Shown: positions 6,871-16,099, numbered from the stretch's first letter. The stretch is DNA of 31,609 nucleotides from CAYGJN01 sp964350135 (GCA_964350135.1 CAYGJN010000015.1:1-31609), one strand, 5' to 3'. Notes: generated by a model from the letters alone, not told the origin. Made by a program: numbers and translations.

Positions 6871-7930
6871 GCCAAAGATTCTTTTTCTCAACAAACGTTT
6901 TCAATTGTCCGCAAGCAGCTAAAATATCATCACCTTTAGTAATTCTAACTGTACAAGTAAGCCCTCTTTGACATAACTCTTCTTGAAACCAACGAATTTT
7001 TTTATTCGAAGGTCTTTTGAACTTCGAACCAGGATATTCATTAAATGGAATCAAGTTTATTTTTGATTCTTTTCTATCAAGAAGTTCTACCAAAGCATCG
7101 ATATCCTCAACCCTATCATTAAGTCCATCAATTAAAAGGTACTCATAAGTAATCCTTCTATGTGCTTTTAAAGGTATTGATTTAATGGCCTTGAATAGTC
7201 TTTTCAGGTCATACACTTTATTAATAGGCATAAGCTCTGTACGAATATCGTCATGAGCAGCATGTAATGAAATCGCAATATTAATAGGCGGAAAATCATC
7301 TAGTTTTTCAATCTGGGGTATCAACCCTGAAGTTGAGAGAGTGATTCGTCTTTGTCCTAAGCCTAGGCCTTTTCCTTCTAAAAAAAGCTCCGTTGCAACT
7401 TTAACATTCTTAAAATTATGAAGTGGCTCACCCATTCCCATATAAACAATATTAGTAACTCGTATGTCTTCAGAAACATTGTCTTTAAGCCAGCGACTAA
7501 CGACAGTAAACTGACCAACAATTTCTCCTGGAGTTAAATGTCTTGTTAATCCCTGAGTTCCTGTATGGCAAAATGTACATCCAATAGCACAACCAACCTG
7601 GGATGAAATACAAAGGGTAAGGCGATTCTCTGCAAATATCGCTACTGTCTCAACAGTCTTTCCGTCATTTAATTTTAAAAGAAACTTTCTCGTCTCATCT
7701 TTAGAATGGCCTTGCCATACAACCTTAGGAAGCCCAAGCTCAAAATGTTCTTTTAAGAAAGCTTTATTTTCATTAGAAATATTTTTCCAAGTATCAATAT
7801 TATGATTGAGTTTCTTGTAAAACCATTCAAAAACCTGAGTGGCCAAAAAAGATTTTTTCCCGTGGGCCACAAGGAGCTCTACAAGTTCAGGATAGCTTAA
7901 ATCCCCTAAAATATTTTTTGAATCTGTCAT
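6830..7930 (-). CDS. rlmN: RlmN 23S rRNA/tRNA adenine-C2 methyltransferase
   Basis: 366 residues, normal length. A radical-SAM cluster is seen at C114-x3-C118-x2-C121 (GCAIGCTFCHTG), with C107 seven residues upstream and the catalytic Cys in GDDILAACGQL near the C-terminus, the pair used in the methyl-transfer mechanism. The GMGEP motif (YMGMGEPLHN) binds SAM. RlmN methylates A2503 of 23S rRNA and A37 of some tRNAs, tuning decoding. Transcribed after the small gene at 7995-8381 with a 64-base gap. No strong ribosome site is visible before the ATG. The final codons overlap the bidirectional terminator. Confidence 0.97.
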   Translation of the reverse strand: MTDSKNILGDLSYPELVELLVAHGKKSFLATQVFEWFYKKLNHNIDTWKNISNENKAFLKEHFELGLPKVVWQGHSKDETRKFLLKLNDGKTVETVAIFAENRLTLCISSQVGCAIGCTFCHTGTQGLTRHLTPGEIVGQFTVVSRWLKDNVSEDIRVTNIVYMGMGEPLHNFKNVKVATELFLEGKGLGLGQRRITLSTSGLIPQIEKLDDFPPINIAISLHAAHDDIRTELMPINKVYDLKRLFKAIKSIPLKAHRRITYEYLLIDGLNDRVEDIDALVELLDRKESKINLIPFNEYPGSKFKRPSNKKIRWFQEELCQRGLTCTVRITKGDDILAACGQLKTFVEKKNLWQKDKAQETGPVSF

Positions 7931-7994
7931 GAGCCATATCTACAACAAAACAAGTAAAACTTGAATACAACAAGTAGTATTTACCTAAAATCAG

Positions 7995-8381
7995 CTAATT
8001 AAAGATCTTTTTGAAGATATTCTTAGATTTATTATATTCATCATTAGTAACTTGTTTCCCCTCTTTCAGGAAATAGTTCTGAATATCTTCTAAGTTATGG
8101 CTATGAGAGATGAATTCATTGAATTTATCATTAGAGAGTAAATAACCTTTTGGTAGCCCTGCCTTGATACATAAAAGATAGCTAAACCTGGTTAGATCAT
8201 CTAAATCATTAAAAAATAGATCCTTATTAGTAGGAAAACTCTCCTCCAAAACTTCTTGAATTACAGATTCAGGTAGTGGGCCCTGAGAGCTTGATTGGAC
8301 TACCAATGGGGCATAAACCATATCACCCTGGCGAGTTCTTTTATAAGTATAAAGTATTTGTAATGCTTCTTGATTACTCAT
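7995..8381 (-). CDS. Unknown small cytoplasmic protein
   Basis: 128 residues from the ATG at 8381-8379. An 11-codon longer frame is possible but begins deeper inside the upstream gene, so I prefer this start, which overlaps the upstream stop in ATGAGTAA. No signal peptide, membrane segment or recognised domain. The middle holds PLPESVIQEVLEESFP and a helical Asp/Leu-rich stretch; the end is Lys-rich (KSKNIFKKIFN). The tight overlap with the glycoside-hydrolase-like gene suggests a functional link, otherwise nothing can be said. Confidence 0.65.
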   Translation of the reverse strand: MSNQEALQILYTYKRTRQGDMVYAPLVVQSSSQGPLPESVIQEVLEESFPTNKDLFFNDLDDLTRFSYLLCIKAGLPKGYLLSNDKFNEFISHSHNLEDIQNYFLKEGKQVTNDEYNKSKNIFKKIFN

Positions 8382-10128
8382 CAAAAAATCCAAAATCCAA
8401 AGCAAAACAACCATCCGGCAGCATAGTTATTTCAACGTTTGGTGACTCTATTTTAACTTGAACATTAAACTCATTAATCGCTCTTAAGAGCTTGTGCTGA
8501 TTATTAAGATTAATCTTCACCTTTCTTTTATAACTTGAGGGATTATAAAAAATAACTCTTCTAATTTCTTCAAAGCTAAGCTCTTGTCCTGAAGGAGTGC
8601 GTTTAAGCCAAAAATACTCTACAGGCTCTTCGACCTCTATTTTCTGATTTTTAAACTCAAAGATCGACAGGATCTTTGTCCAAAAATCTATTTTAGCTTC
8701 AGAGCTTTGATCTTTTAAATCGGTTCCATCAAAAAGAATTAACCTTCCTTGTCCTAGTGAGATATGCCTTAACCCTACTATAAACTGAATTTCCTCAGTC
8801 TCTAGCGAGTTTTCCAAAATAAAAGACTCAACTCTTTTATGGTTCTCAAGACTGATATCTGATAAATCAACAACAAGGCTCATACCATTCAAGAAAGCTT
8901 TTAAAACTGGTGAAAGATTTCCATCCTTTAAGTCTTTTGCAAAAATGAACTGAACCCTATCACTATAAAAGTCTGCCTCACTTAAAACATTTATATTCTG
9001 AGAAACACTATAGTTGTAAGGACATATATGATTAAAATACTCGAGCAAGCCTAAATCTTTCCATGCATGAGTCTTTGATGTGTATCTATGAGAAGGTTCA
9101 AAAAGATCATAAAAGAAAAGATTAGAATAGCCATAACTAGAATCATCTTCAAAACAATGATGGTTAAAATAATTTTCAATCTTGTTGCTACTTACGGCCA
9201 TATCATAAAATTGATTAAAACCTTTTGTCTGCACTTGCTCAGTTAAAAGCGCAGTAATAGGAATCTTGTTATGAGTTAAGGCCCAGGTAATATGCCTAGA
9301 GTATCGAGCAGGGTGTTCCCAGCTCGCGCAAGAGCGCTTAATTAAATCTGTAGGGCCACCACCTAAAAGGCATGCATCACAGGAGCCAACCCAATAATCC
9401 GCTAAATACTCTTTGGCAGTTTCAAGATAGAGCTCTGAGATTAGAGTGAAATAATCAAGACTCGCTCCCACTTCCTCTTCAGCATTGGCAAAAGATTCAA
9501 AAGATCCCTGTGCAGAATTATTTGTCTTTAAATATCTAACCAGCCCTGATTGAAAAGAGTTTGAGACATCTTCGTGATAAGAGAAATACTCCTGTTCATA
9601 AAATGCTCCCGCATAAAGCCCTGCAACTTTTGACTTAAGTTTTTTTTCTTCAAAATAAGCATTTAGGGCATAGCTAAATTGTCTAAACCCCTGAAAAATT
9701 CTTGTATCAAAATAGCTATAAACTGAGTTTACTTTTTGTTCAGAGTCACAAAAAGCTAATTGAAGACCATCAAAACTCACTGAAAGAGTTCTTGCTAATA
9801 ATGTCGGTACTCCCCCATTTGCTAGAAACGGCATAGGCCCTAATGGAAGAAAAAAGATAATTTCTTTTCCTAGATCTTCAACAATATTTGTAAGCTTTTC
9901 TAAATCTGACTCTGGCCTTGATTGTCCAAAATCAACTTGCTTGCCATTTTCACTATGAAACGACCAATTAAGGGGCACATAAACAGTAGACCCATAATGT
10001 TGATCTTTTAGTTTTTGCTCCCAAAGTGAGGATGCAGTCTTCCAGTAGAAGAACCAATGATGAGATGAGCCTCCCCCTGTTCCTCCAGAGATTTGTTCGT
10101 TTGCTAAAGACAAATTCAGTTCCCCCAT
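8374..10128 (-). CDS. Glycoside hydrolase-like TIM-barrel protein
   Basis: 584 residues, no signal peptide, so probably cytoplasmic. Residues about 45-115 resemble the first strands of GH35/GH42-type beta-galactosidase barrels: TVYVPLNWSFHSENGKQVDF, then EIIFFLPLGPMPFLANGGVP, which parallels the 'W-H-E ... G-x-x-D-F ... R-G-P-Y ... G-G-x-P' pattern. Further on, GLYAGAFYEQEYF (E178/E180) could hold an acid/base glutamate, but the canonical Asn-Glu pair is not evident. The C-terminal third looks like beta-sandwich material. The substrate is unknown; galactosidase activity is not established. The ATG is the farthest upstream start (a stop lies four codons before) and has a weak ribosome site. 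Confidence 0.6.
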   Translation of the reverse strand: MGELNLSLANEQISGGTGGGSSHHWFFYWKTASSLWEQKLKDQHYGSTVYVPLNWSFHSENGKQVDFGQSRPESDLEKLTNIVEDLGKEIIFFLPLGPMPFLANGGVPTLLARTLSVSFDGLQLAFCDSEQKVNSVYSYFDTRIFQGFRQFSYALNAYFEEKKLKSKVAGLYAGAFYEQEYFSYHEDVSNSFQSGLVRYLKTNNSAQGSFESFANAEEEVGASLDYFTLISELYLETAKEYLADYWVGSCDACLLGGGPTDLIKRSCASWEHPARYSRHITWALTHNKIPITALLTEQVQTKGFNQFYDMAVSSNKIENYFNHHCFEDDSSYGYSNLFFYDLFEPSHRYTSKTHAWKDLGLLEYFNHICPYNYSVSQNINVLSEADFYSDRVQFIFAKDLKDGNLSPVLKAFLNGMSLVVDLSDISLENHKRVESFILENSLETEEIQFIVGLRHISLGQGRLILFDGTDLKDQSSEAKIDFWTKILSIFEFKNQKIEVEEPVEYFWLKRTPSGQELSFEEIRRVIFYNPSSYKRKVKINLNNQHKLLRAINEFNVQVKIESPNVEITMLPDGCFALDFGFFDE

Positions 10129-10172
10129 CTTGAATATTCATGGTAACAAGGACGGTTCGGGGTGTCATCTGA

Positions 10173-10203
10173 CTTTTTTTAAGGGTTTAGCCCTTTAAAA
10201 AAC
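10173..10203. repeat. Terminator-like hairpin between divergent genes
   Basis: TTTTTTAAGGG, 5-base loop, CCCTTTAAAAAA. The stem is GGGAA/TTCCC-like with one mismatch, and a T-tract sits on either strand. It lies between two genes transcribed away from it, so it does not obviously end a known transcript. It may be a barrier between divergent promoters, part of a leader, or the end of an unannotated small RNA. Confidence 0.35.
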
Positions 10204-10282
10204 GCATTGCATCTTCTACAATTTATATTTTACAAGTACAAAGGTCACACACCAACACATAGCTTAATTAAGAGGAAATAGA

Positions 10283-11437
10283 ATGTGGTATTTCACTGAT
10301 GAAGAAAAAGAGCTCCAGGCAGTCTGCCGTGAGTTTGCTAAAAAAGAGATCGCACCATTTGCTGAAAAATATGATCAAGACCAAAGCTTTAACTTAAATG
10401 CTTTTAAAAAGCTTGGTGAGCTTGGAGTCTTAGGTATTACAGCTGATCCTGAATATGGTGGGGCTGGCCTTGGAGCCACTGCCGCAACAATTGTGATGCA
10501 TGAACTTGGAAAAGCTTGCGCCTCTACAACATTAAGCTACCTCGCACATACAATGCTTTGTGTGAATAATATTGATAAAAATGCATCCCAAGAACAAAAA
10601 GCTAAATATCTACCAAAACTCATAACGGGTGAACATATTGGGTGTATGGGTATGAGTGAAGCAGAGTTTGGAAGTGATGCTATTGGGTTACAAACAAGGG
10701 CCAAGAAATCTGGAGACCATTATATTTTAAATGGTGCAAAAATGTGGATTACAAATGCTCAATACAGTGACATTGCCTATATTTATGCAAGAACTGGGGA
10801 AAGTAAAAAAGATATTTCTACATTTATTGTAGAAAAAACAATGGATGGTTTTCAGGTTGGAAAAGAAATTAAAAAGATGGGAATGCGTGCAAGTCCAACA
10901 GGTGAGCTTATTTTTGAAAATTGCAAAGTTCCTGCAGTAAACCTTGTTGGTAATGAAGGTGATTCAGTCATTCATATGATGAAAAACCTTGATATTGAAC
11001 GTATTACTATTTCTGGAATTTCTGCTGGTATCTCACAGGCCTGTGTTGAGCAATGCTTAAGATATGCTAATGAGAGAAAACAATTTGGAAAAAATATTGG
11101 AAGTTTTCAGCTAATACAAAAAATGATCGCTGAAATGTCTACTGAATATGAGATGATGAAACATTTTCTGTATGGTGTATGCAGAGAGTATGACAATGGC
11201 AGCCAAAACGCTGAAGTTGCAGCTCAGGTAAAACTTGCTCTTCCAAAAATGACCACAAAAATTGCTCTCGATGCTATCCAACTTCATGGTGGCTATGGCT
11301 ATAGCCAAGAGTTTCCACTTGAACGTTATATGAGAGATGCAAAGCTAAATGAGATTGGTGCTGGCACTAATGAAGTAATGATTATTATTATTGCCCGTAA
11401 TCTTTTAAAGGCAACAGCTGAAAAGATGGGTGTGTAA
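10283..11437 (+). CDS. Acyl-CoA dehydrogenase, isovaleryl-CoA type
   Basis: 384 residues, full length. FAD and substrate motifs are present: MGMSEAEFGSD, AKMWITNA, ERKQFGKNIGSFQLIQ and the C-terminal DAKLNEIGAGTNEV. In medium/short-chain enzymes the catalytic base is the Glu of YEGT; here that position is Ala 360 (IGAGT). Instead Glu 239 occurs in LDIERI, the position used by isovaleryl-CoA dehydrogenase and LCAD. This points to a branched-chain (leucine pathway) substrate, though substrate assignment from two residues is tentative. It passes electrons to ETF. Ribosome site AGAGGAAA precedes the ATG. pgi begins six bases after its stop, so they are likely co-transcribed. Confidence 0.9.
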   Translation: MWYFTDEEKELQAVCREFAKKEIAPFAEKYDQDQSFNLNAFKKLGELGVLGITADPEYGGAGLGATAATIVMHELGKACASTTLSYLAHTMLCVNNIDKNASQEQKAKYLPKLITGEHIGCMGMSEAEFGSDAIGLQTRAKKSGDHYILNGAKMWITNAQYSDIAYIYARTGESKKDISTFIVEKTMDGFQVGKEIKKMGMRASPTGELIFENCKVPAVNLVGNEGDSVIHMMKNLDIERITISGISAGISQACVEQCLRYANERKQFGKNIGSFQLIQKMIAEMSTEYEMMKHFLYGVCREYDNGSQNAEVAAQVKLALPKMTTKIALDAIQLHGGYGYSQEFPLERYMRDAKLNEIGAGTNEVMIIIIARNLLKATAEKMGV

Positions 11438-11443
11438 ATTTCT

Positions 11444-12655
11444 ATGAAAATTGATTTACAATTTCCTCGCTCTTCACACTCTCTTAAGAACTGCAAAGAA
11501 ATTCTTGATAATTTATTTAAAGAATTTAGCATTCCAGAAGAAAATTTTCTTACGGTTTTATCGAATAAAGAAGTTGCTCAAAAAGCAATTGATCTTGCAG
11601 GCAAGTTTAAATCAAAAAAGAATTTTTATCATGTTGGGATTGGCGGCAGTTCTCTTGGTCCAGAGATGCTTGTTTCAAGTTTTTCTCATAACAAAAACTT
11701 TATCTTTCTCAATAATTCTGATCCTCAATTAATTCAAAAGAAAGTTGATGCAATAAAATTTGAAGACTCATTATTTTATTTTGTCTCTAAGTCTGGAACT
11801 ACCGCTGAAACTATGGCCATCTTTGATATTATTGTAGGTTCGCTTCTTGAAAAAGGAATAAAAAAAGAGGATTTAAAAAACTATATGGTTTTTTGTACTG
11901 ATCCTATAAATGGAGATCTGAGAAAGATCTCTGATCAATACTCTATTTCTTGTCTAACTGTTCCTATTGGCGTTGGTGGACGTTTTAGTGTTCTTACCCA
12001 AGTTGGTTTTTTTCCTGCTGCCTTTGCAGGAATTGATATTTTATCCATGCAAAAATCTGCAAAAGATTTTAGTGAGCTATTGTTTAAAGATCCCTACTTT
12101 CTCAACCTCTCTCACTCTATTGTGCATCAAATGAGAAATGGCATTAATCAAACTGTTCTTATGCCTTATTGTTCTAGGCTAAAAACTCTTAGTAGCTGGT
12201 TTGTACAACTTTGGGCAGAGTCCCTTGGAAAAAATGGGCAAGGACTTACTCCAATTCAAGCACTTGGTGCAACTGACCAACATTCCCAATTACAATTATT
12301 CTCAGAAGGCCCAAAAGATAAATTGATTCTTTTTGTAGAAGTTTTGGATCATGGGGCAAATCCCAAAATCCAAAATCACCTCCAAATACCTAGTTTGGAA
12401 AAGCTCGCTGGAAAAACTCTTAATAAGCTAATAAAAGGGCAACTTGATGGTGTTATTCAATCTCTTAAAGATCTCGATATTCCTGTTTGTAAGCTGAGCA
12501 TTGAAAAATTAGACGAAAATTCTTTGGGGCAGCTCATCATTTTCTTTGAACTGCTTACCTGTATGGTAGGAAGCCTTCTTAAAATCAACCCTTTTAATCA
12601 GCCAGGGGTAGAGTCGGCCAAAAAATATGCCCTTGAATACTTAAGTCGCGATTAA
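11444..12655 (+). CDS. pgi: Glucose-6-phosphate isomerase
   Basis: 403 residues, the short form of PGI rather than the ~550-residue enterobacterial form. Motifs seen: HVGIGGSSLGPEM (substrate phosphate loop), FVSKSGTTAETM (SIS sugar-phosphate site) and GQGLTPIQALGATDQHSQLQLF, which carries the catalytic His region. It interconverts glucose-6-phosphate and fructose-6-phosphate in the cytoplasm. Begins six bases after the acyl-CoA dehydrogenase stop with no clear ribosome site of its own; expression probably depends on the upstream gene. Confidence 0.95.
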   Translation: MKIDLQFPRSSHSLKNCKEILDNLFKEFSIPEENFLTVLSNKEVAQKAIDLAGKFKSKKNFYHVGIGGSSLGPEMLVSSFSHNKNFIFLNNSDPQLIQKKVDAIKFEDSLFYFVSKSGTTAETMAIFDIIVGSLLEKGIKKEDLKNYMVFCTDPINGDLRKISDQYSISCLTVPIGVGGRFSVLTQVGFFPAAFAGIDILSMQKSAKDFSELLFKDPYFLNLSHSIVHQMRNGINQTVLMPYCSRLKTLSSWFVQLWAESLGKNGQGLTPIQALGATDQHSQLQLFSEGPKDKLILFVEVLDHGANPKIQNHLQIPSLEKLAGKTLNKLIKGQLDGVIQSLKDLDIPVCKLSIEKLDENSLGQLIIFFELLTCMVGSLLKINPFNQPGVESAKKYALEYLSRD

Positions 12656-12718
12656 TAAGGGCAATCTTATTGATAAAAGGGACCTTGGATAATAAAATCA
12701 TGTGACTGAGGATGGTCA

Positions 12719-13627
12719 ATGAGTAACGAAGATACAACTGTAGTATTTACAGACATACACGAAGCACTAAGAGCTGCAGATAGAGAAGCTGAAGAGAAAA
12801 AAGCATGTCTTCTGGCCATTGGTGGTGAACTCAATGGAACACTTTTTGATTTGCCATTGGGAGTAACATCTATTGGACGAAATGCAGACAATACTTATGC
12901 CCTTGAGTTTAAAGGAGTTTCTAGAAATCATCTAGAGATTAGAATTAATGAAGACAGCTCCAAAGTTATAGACCTCGGTTCAAGAAATGGAACTTTTTTA
13001 AATAATGAAAAAATAACAACTCCTCAAGTTTTAAAAAAGGGAGATGTTATTAAAATTGGAGTTATTGCTTTAAAGTATATCCCTAAAGGCGATCCCGAAA
13101 GACTTACCTACGACAAACTTAATAGAGAGGCCAACACTGATGGCCTTACTCAGTGTTATAACAAAATGTATTTTTTAAGTGCGCTAGATCTAGCTGTTAA
13201 AAAATGCAAAGTAACAGGAGAACCTCTTACTTTGATTGTTTTCGATCTTGATTACTTTAAAAGACTTAATGATAATTTTGGTCATGATGCTGGGGACTAT
13301 GTCCTTAAAGAATTATCAGAAGTAATCAGAGGGCATGGAGTAAGAGAAGAAGATGTTTTTGCTCGTTACGGTGGAGAAGAATTTGTTATTCTTTTACCTA
13401 AAACAAATCTTAAGCAAGGCTATGAGATTGCAGAAAGACTAAGAAGACTTACTGCAGACTTTGAATTTAAATACGAAGATAAGATTCTACCTGTTACATT
13501 ATCTGTTGGAGTTGCTGACTATCGTCAAGGAGTAAACTCTGGAGTAGATCTGTTTAAAAGAGCAGACAAAGCGGTTTATACGTCTAAGGAAGGTGGTAGA
13601 AACCAAGTGAATTTCTACCGAGAATGA
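12719..13627 (+). CDS. FHA-GGDEF diguanylate cyclase
   Basis: 302 residues. An FHA domain (about 45-112) shows TSIGRNADNTY, VSRNHLEI and DLGSRNGTF, the phosphothreonine-binding signatures. A GGDEF domain (about 140-300) has an intact GGEEF active site (218-222), DLDYFKRLNDNFGHDAGD upstream, and an I-site R209-x-x-D212 five residues before it, so it should make c-di-GMP and be subject to product inhibition. The FHA domain suggests control by Ser/Thr phosphorylation; a kinase gene lies about 6 kb downstream, but a link is only a guess. Ribosome site GAGGA precedes the ATG. The stop overlaps the mutL start (ATGA). Confidence 0.93.
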   Translation: MSNEDTTVVFTDIHEALRAADREAEEKKACLLAIGGELNGTLFDLPLGVTSIGRNADNTYALEFKGVSRNHLEIRINEDSSKVIDLGSRNGTFLNNEKITTPQVLKKGDVIKIGVIALKYIPKGDPERLTYDKLNREANTDGLTQCYNKMYFLSALDLAVKKCKVTGEPLTLIVFDLDYFKRLNDNFGHDAGDYVLKELSEVIRGHGVREEDVFARYGGEEFVILLPKTNLKQGYEIAERLRRLTADFEFKYEDKILPVTLSVGVADYRQGVNSGVDLFKRADKAVYTSKEGGRNQVNFYRE

Positions 13628-15171
13628 ATTTAAACACTTCCCCTAAAATTAAAATTTTACCTGAGTTCTTAATAAACCAGATTAAAGCTGGTGAGGTTAT
13701 TGAGTCTCCTGCAAATCTAATAAAAGAATTGATAGAAAATTCTATAGATGCTCAATCATCCCGTGTAGAGATTCAAATTATAAATAATGGTCTTGATCTC
13801 ATTAGCATTAAAGACAACGGAATTGGTATTGAGTTTGCCGAACTTCCCTATGCTTTTTGTCGTCATGCTACTTCTAAAATCAGAGACTTCTCAGATCTCT
13901 ACAAACTTAATAGTTTTGGTTTCAGGGGAGAAGCTCTTGCATCTATTGCCAGTGTTTCAAAACTTCGCTGTCAATCAACTCCAGCCACAGGCACAGGCGG
14001 TGCAATTGAATTTGAGGGAGGAGTAGAGCTTTCTCATTATAAAATTGATAATTCACAAACCGGTACTCAAACAGTTATTAAGGAGTTGTTTTACAATACT
14101 CCAGTTAGACTTAAATTTGTCCGCTCTGAGCAGTCTCAAAAAAATGAAATCCGAAGAATTCTAGATGCCTATATACTAAACAATCCAAATATTGAGTTTA
14201 TTGTTAAATGGAATAATGATGAGCCTTCTGTTTATAAAAATACAACTTATATAAACCGAGTCAATGAAGTATTAGGAAGCAAATACTTTGGATCTGATAA
14301 GATTATTAATCTTTCAAAAGAGTATAACTCGTATAGTGTTCTAGGACTTGTTTCCAAAGAGCCACTAAAATCTCATGGTAAAAAATATCAGTTTATTTTT
14401 GTTAACAACAGACCGGTACAAGACATATCTCTTCACCATTTGATCACAAATTCAATGAAAGCTTTTTGGCCTCATGGCTCCTCTGGAGCATATATTATTA
14501 GTCTTAAGATTCCTGCACAAGAGCTCGATGTGAATATTCATCCTCAAAAGACTAGGGTGAAGTATGAAAATAGCTCCATTGTTCTTTCAATGATTAGCGC
14601 TGCGATTAAAGAGGCACTTAAAAATCTTAATATCCCAAGAGAAGAGACTACATTTAAACGCTTTGATACTGATGCGAGTGTTAGGGGGTATCAAGGCAGA
14701 GATGACTCCACTTATGATCATAGTTCAACTTTTTTAGTTAATTCGTCATTTATGATTTTAAAAAATGAGGATAAAGTATTTTTAATCCATATCAAAAAAT
14801 TACTTCAAACTTATTTAAAGAATAATTTTTCAGATAATAAAGAACAAACTAAAATTCCACTTCTAATAAGTCTGCCATTTGAGGCAAGTAGTTTATCAAA
14901 AGACAAATTAAACGAGTTATCAATTAAGGGGTTTGAATTTGATAGAATTGGAGCATCCTCTTACCTATTAAGATCGGTTCCATCCTATATTGAATTCCTA
15001 CCTTTCCAAGAAATTATCCCTTGGTTAATTTTTGACAAAGACTGGGAAGAGCAAACCCTTTCCAACCTTTCTTATAAGCAAATTATGGAAATTTATGATT
15101 CAACTCCCAATGCCCAAAGTTTTTCTATTGAGCTTAAGGACGACAATCTAGATAGTTTTTTCAATGAATAA
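13624..15171 (+). CDS. mutL: DNA mismatch repair protein MutL
   Basis: 515 residues, short for the family. N-terminal GHKL ATPase motifs are intact: KELIENSIDA (E35, N39), DNGIGI (D64) and FGFRGEALASI (99-109), followed by the transducer domain ending NIHPQKTRVKY. The C-terminal dimerisation domain is small (about 375-500) and shows no DQHAxxERxxYE endonuclease motif. It therefore resembles the E. coli type, which relies on MutH for nicking; no mutH is seen here. It couples MutS recognition to strand removal. Starts inside the GGDEF stop (ATGA) and overlaps miaA by eight bases; translational coupling with both is likely. Confidence 0.92.
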   Translation: MNLNTSPKIKILPEFLINQIKAGEVIESPANLIKELIENSIDAQSSRVEIQIINNGLDLISIKDNGIGIEFAELPYAFCRHATSKIRDFSDLYKLNSFGFRGEALASIASVSKLRCQSTPATGTGGAIEFEGGVELSHYKIDNSQTGTQTVIKELFYNTPVRLKFVRSEQSQKNEIRRILDAYILNNPNIEFIVKWNNDEPSVYKNTTYINRVNEVLGSKYFGSDKIINLSKEYNSYSVLGLVSKEPLKSHGKKYQFIFVNNRPVQDISLHHLITNSMKAFWPHGSSGAYIISLKIPAQELDVNIHPQKTRVKYENSSIVLSMISAAIKEALKNLNIPREETTFKRFDTDASVRGYQGRDDSTYDHSSTFLVNSSFMILKNEDKVFLIHIKKLLQTYLKNNFSDNKEQTKIPLLISLPFEASSLSKDKLNELSIKGFEFDRIGASSYLLRSVPSYIEFLPFQEIIPWLIFDKDWEEQTLSNLSYKQIMEIYDSTPNAQSFSIELKDDNLDSFFNE

Positions 15172-16099
15172 TATAATTATTATCTCCGGTGCAACAGCCA
15201 CAGGTAAGACCGCCCTCTCTCTTGCTCTTGCCGAAAAATATAATGCAGAGATTGTTAATTTTGACTCATTACTTTTTTATAAAGAGCTCAATATTGGTAC
15301 AGCTAAGCCTTCAAAAGAGGAATTAAATAGAATCCCTCATCACTTAATTGATATAAACTCTGCAAAAGATCCCTTAAATGCTGCGGACTATTCGAAACTT
15401 GCAAAAGTAAAGATTGATGAACTTCACTCAAGAGGAAAACTCCCTATTCTTGTAGGTGGCTCAGGTTTTTACCTCAGGGCCTTACTTCGTGGTATGTATA
15501 ATTCACAAGCTCCTTCAGAGCAGATTATTCAAAAATCAAATCAACTTTACGATAATTTAGGTATTGCCCCTTTTATTGAGATTCTTAAAGAACATGATGA
15601 TCATAATTTCAAACAACTTCACCCTAATGATCATTATAGAATTAGAAGGGCCGTTGAACATTTTTGGTCTACAGGTATACCTTTCTCATTGGCCCAAAAA
15701 GACCACGCGAAATCTCATGGACTAACACAGGACTGGGTTATTGATCATATTTATCTGCTTCCTGAAAAACTTGAGCATTGGAAGCTTATTGAGAAAAGAA
15801 CCCGCAATATTCTTAAAAATGGATTAGTTCAAGAAGTAGAGAACCTACTTCGCTCAAAGATATTAACCGGCAACGAAAGACCGATGCAATCTATAGGATA
15901 TAAAGAAACATTGGCCTACCTCAACAAAGAATTACCTGACCAGGAAGATCTTTTTGAAAAAATTGTTATCAGCACTAGACAATTAGCTAAAGCACAAAAA
16001 ACCTGGTTTAAAAAAGAAGAAGGAAAAATAATTTTTAACCCATTAATAGGTAATAATAAAATTCTTGACTCTTTCACTCCGTCAAGCTTTTATTTCTAA
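15164..16099 (+). CDS. miaA: tRNA dimethylallyltransferase MiaA
   Basis: 311 residues, typical. P-loop GATATGKTAL near the N-terminus, then VNFDSLLFYKELNIGTAKPS (the family's D-S-x-Q/L-x-Y-x-x-x-x-IGTAKP block), LVGGSGFYLRALL and the C-terminal MQSIGYKE. It transfers the dimethylallyl group to A37 of tRNAs that read UNN codons. mutL-miaA adjacency is a classic order in bacteria. Overlap of eight bases with mutL; the next reading frame begins before its stop in one version, but I place that start downstream. Confidence 0.95.
   Translation: MNNIIIISGATATGKTALSLALAEKYNAEIVNFDSLLFYKELNIGTAKPSKEELNRIPHHLIDINSAKDPLNAADYSKLAKVKIDELHSRGKLPILVGGSGFYLRALLRGMYNSQAPSEQIIQKSNQLYDNLGIAPFIEILKEHDDHNFKQLHPNDHYRIRRAVEHFWSTGIPFSLAQKDHAKSHGLTQDWVIDHIYLLPEKLEHWKLIEKRTRNILKNGLVQEVENLLRSKILTGNERPMQSIGYKETLAYLNKELPDQEDLFEKIVISTRQLAKAQKTWFKKEEGKIIFNPLIGNNKILDSFTPSSFYF

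Noticed and set aside
10141..10165. GGTTCGGGG as a tRNA T-arm
   Set aside because: No acceptor, D or anticodon arms could be built around it; no tRNA was found in the window.
9968..10168. 66-codon frame starting upstream of the glycoside-hydrolase-like gene
   Set aside because: Same strand, different frame inside a longer frame with family-like features; it has no domain and ends early.
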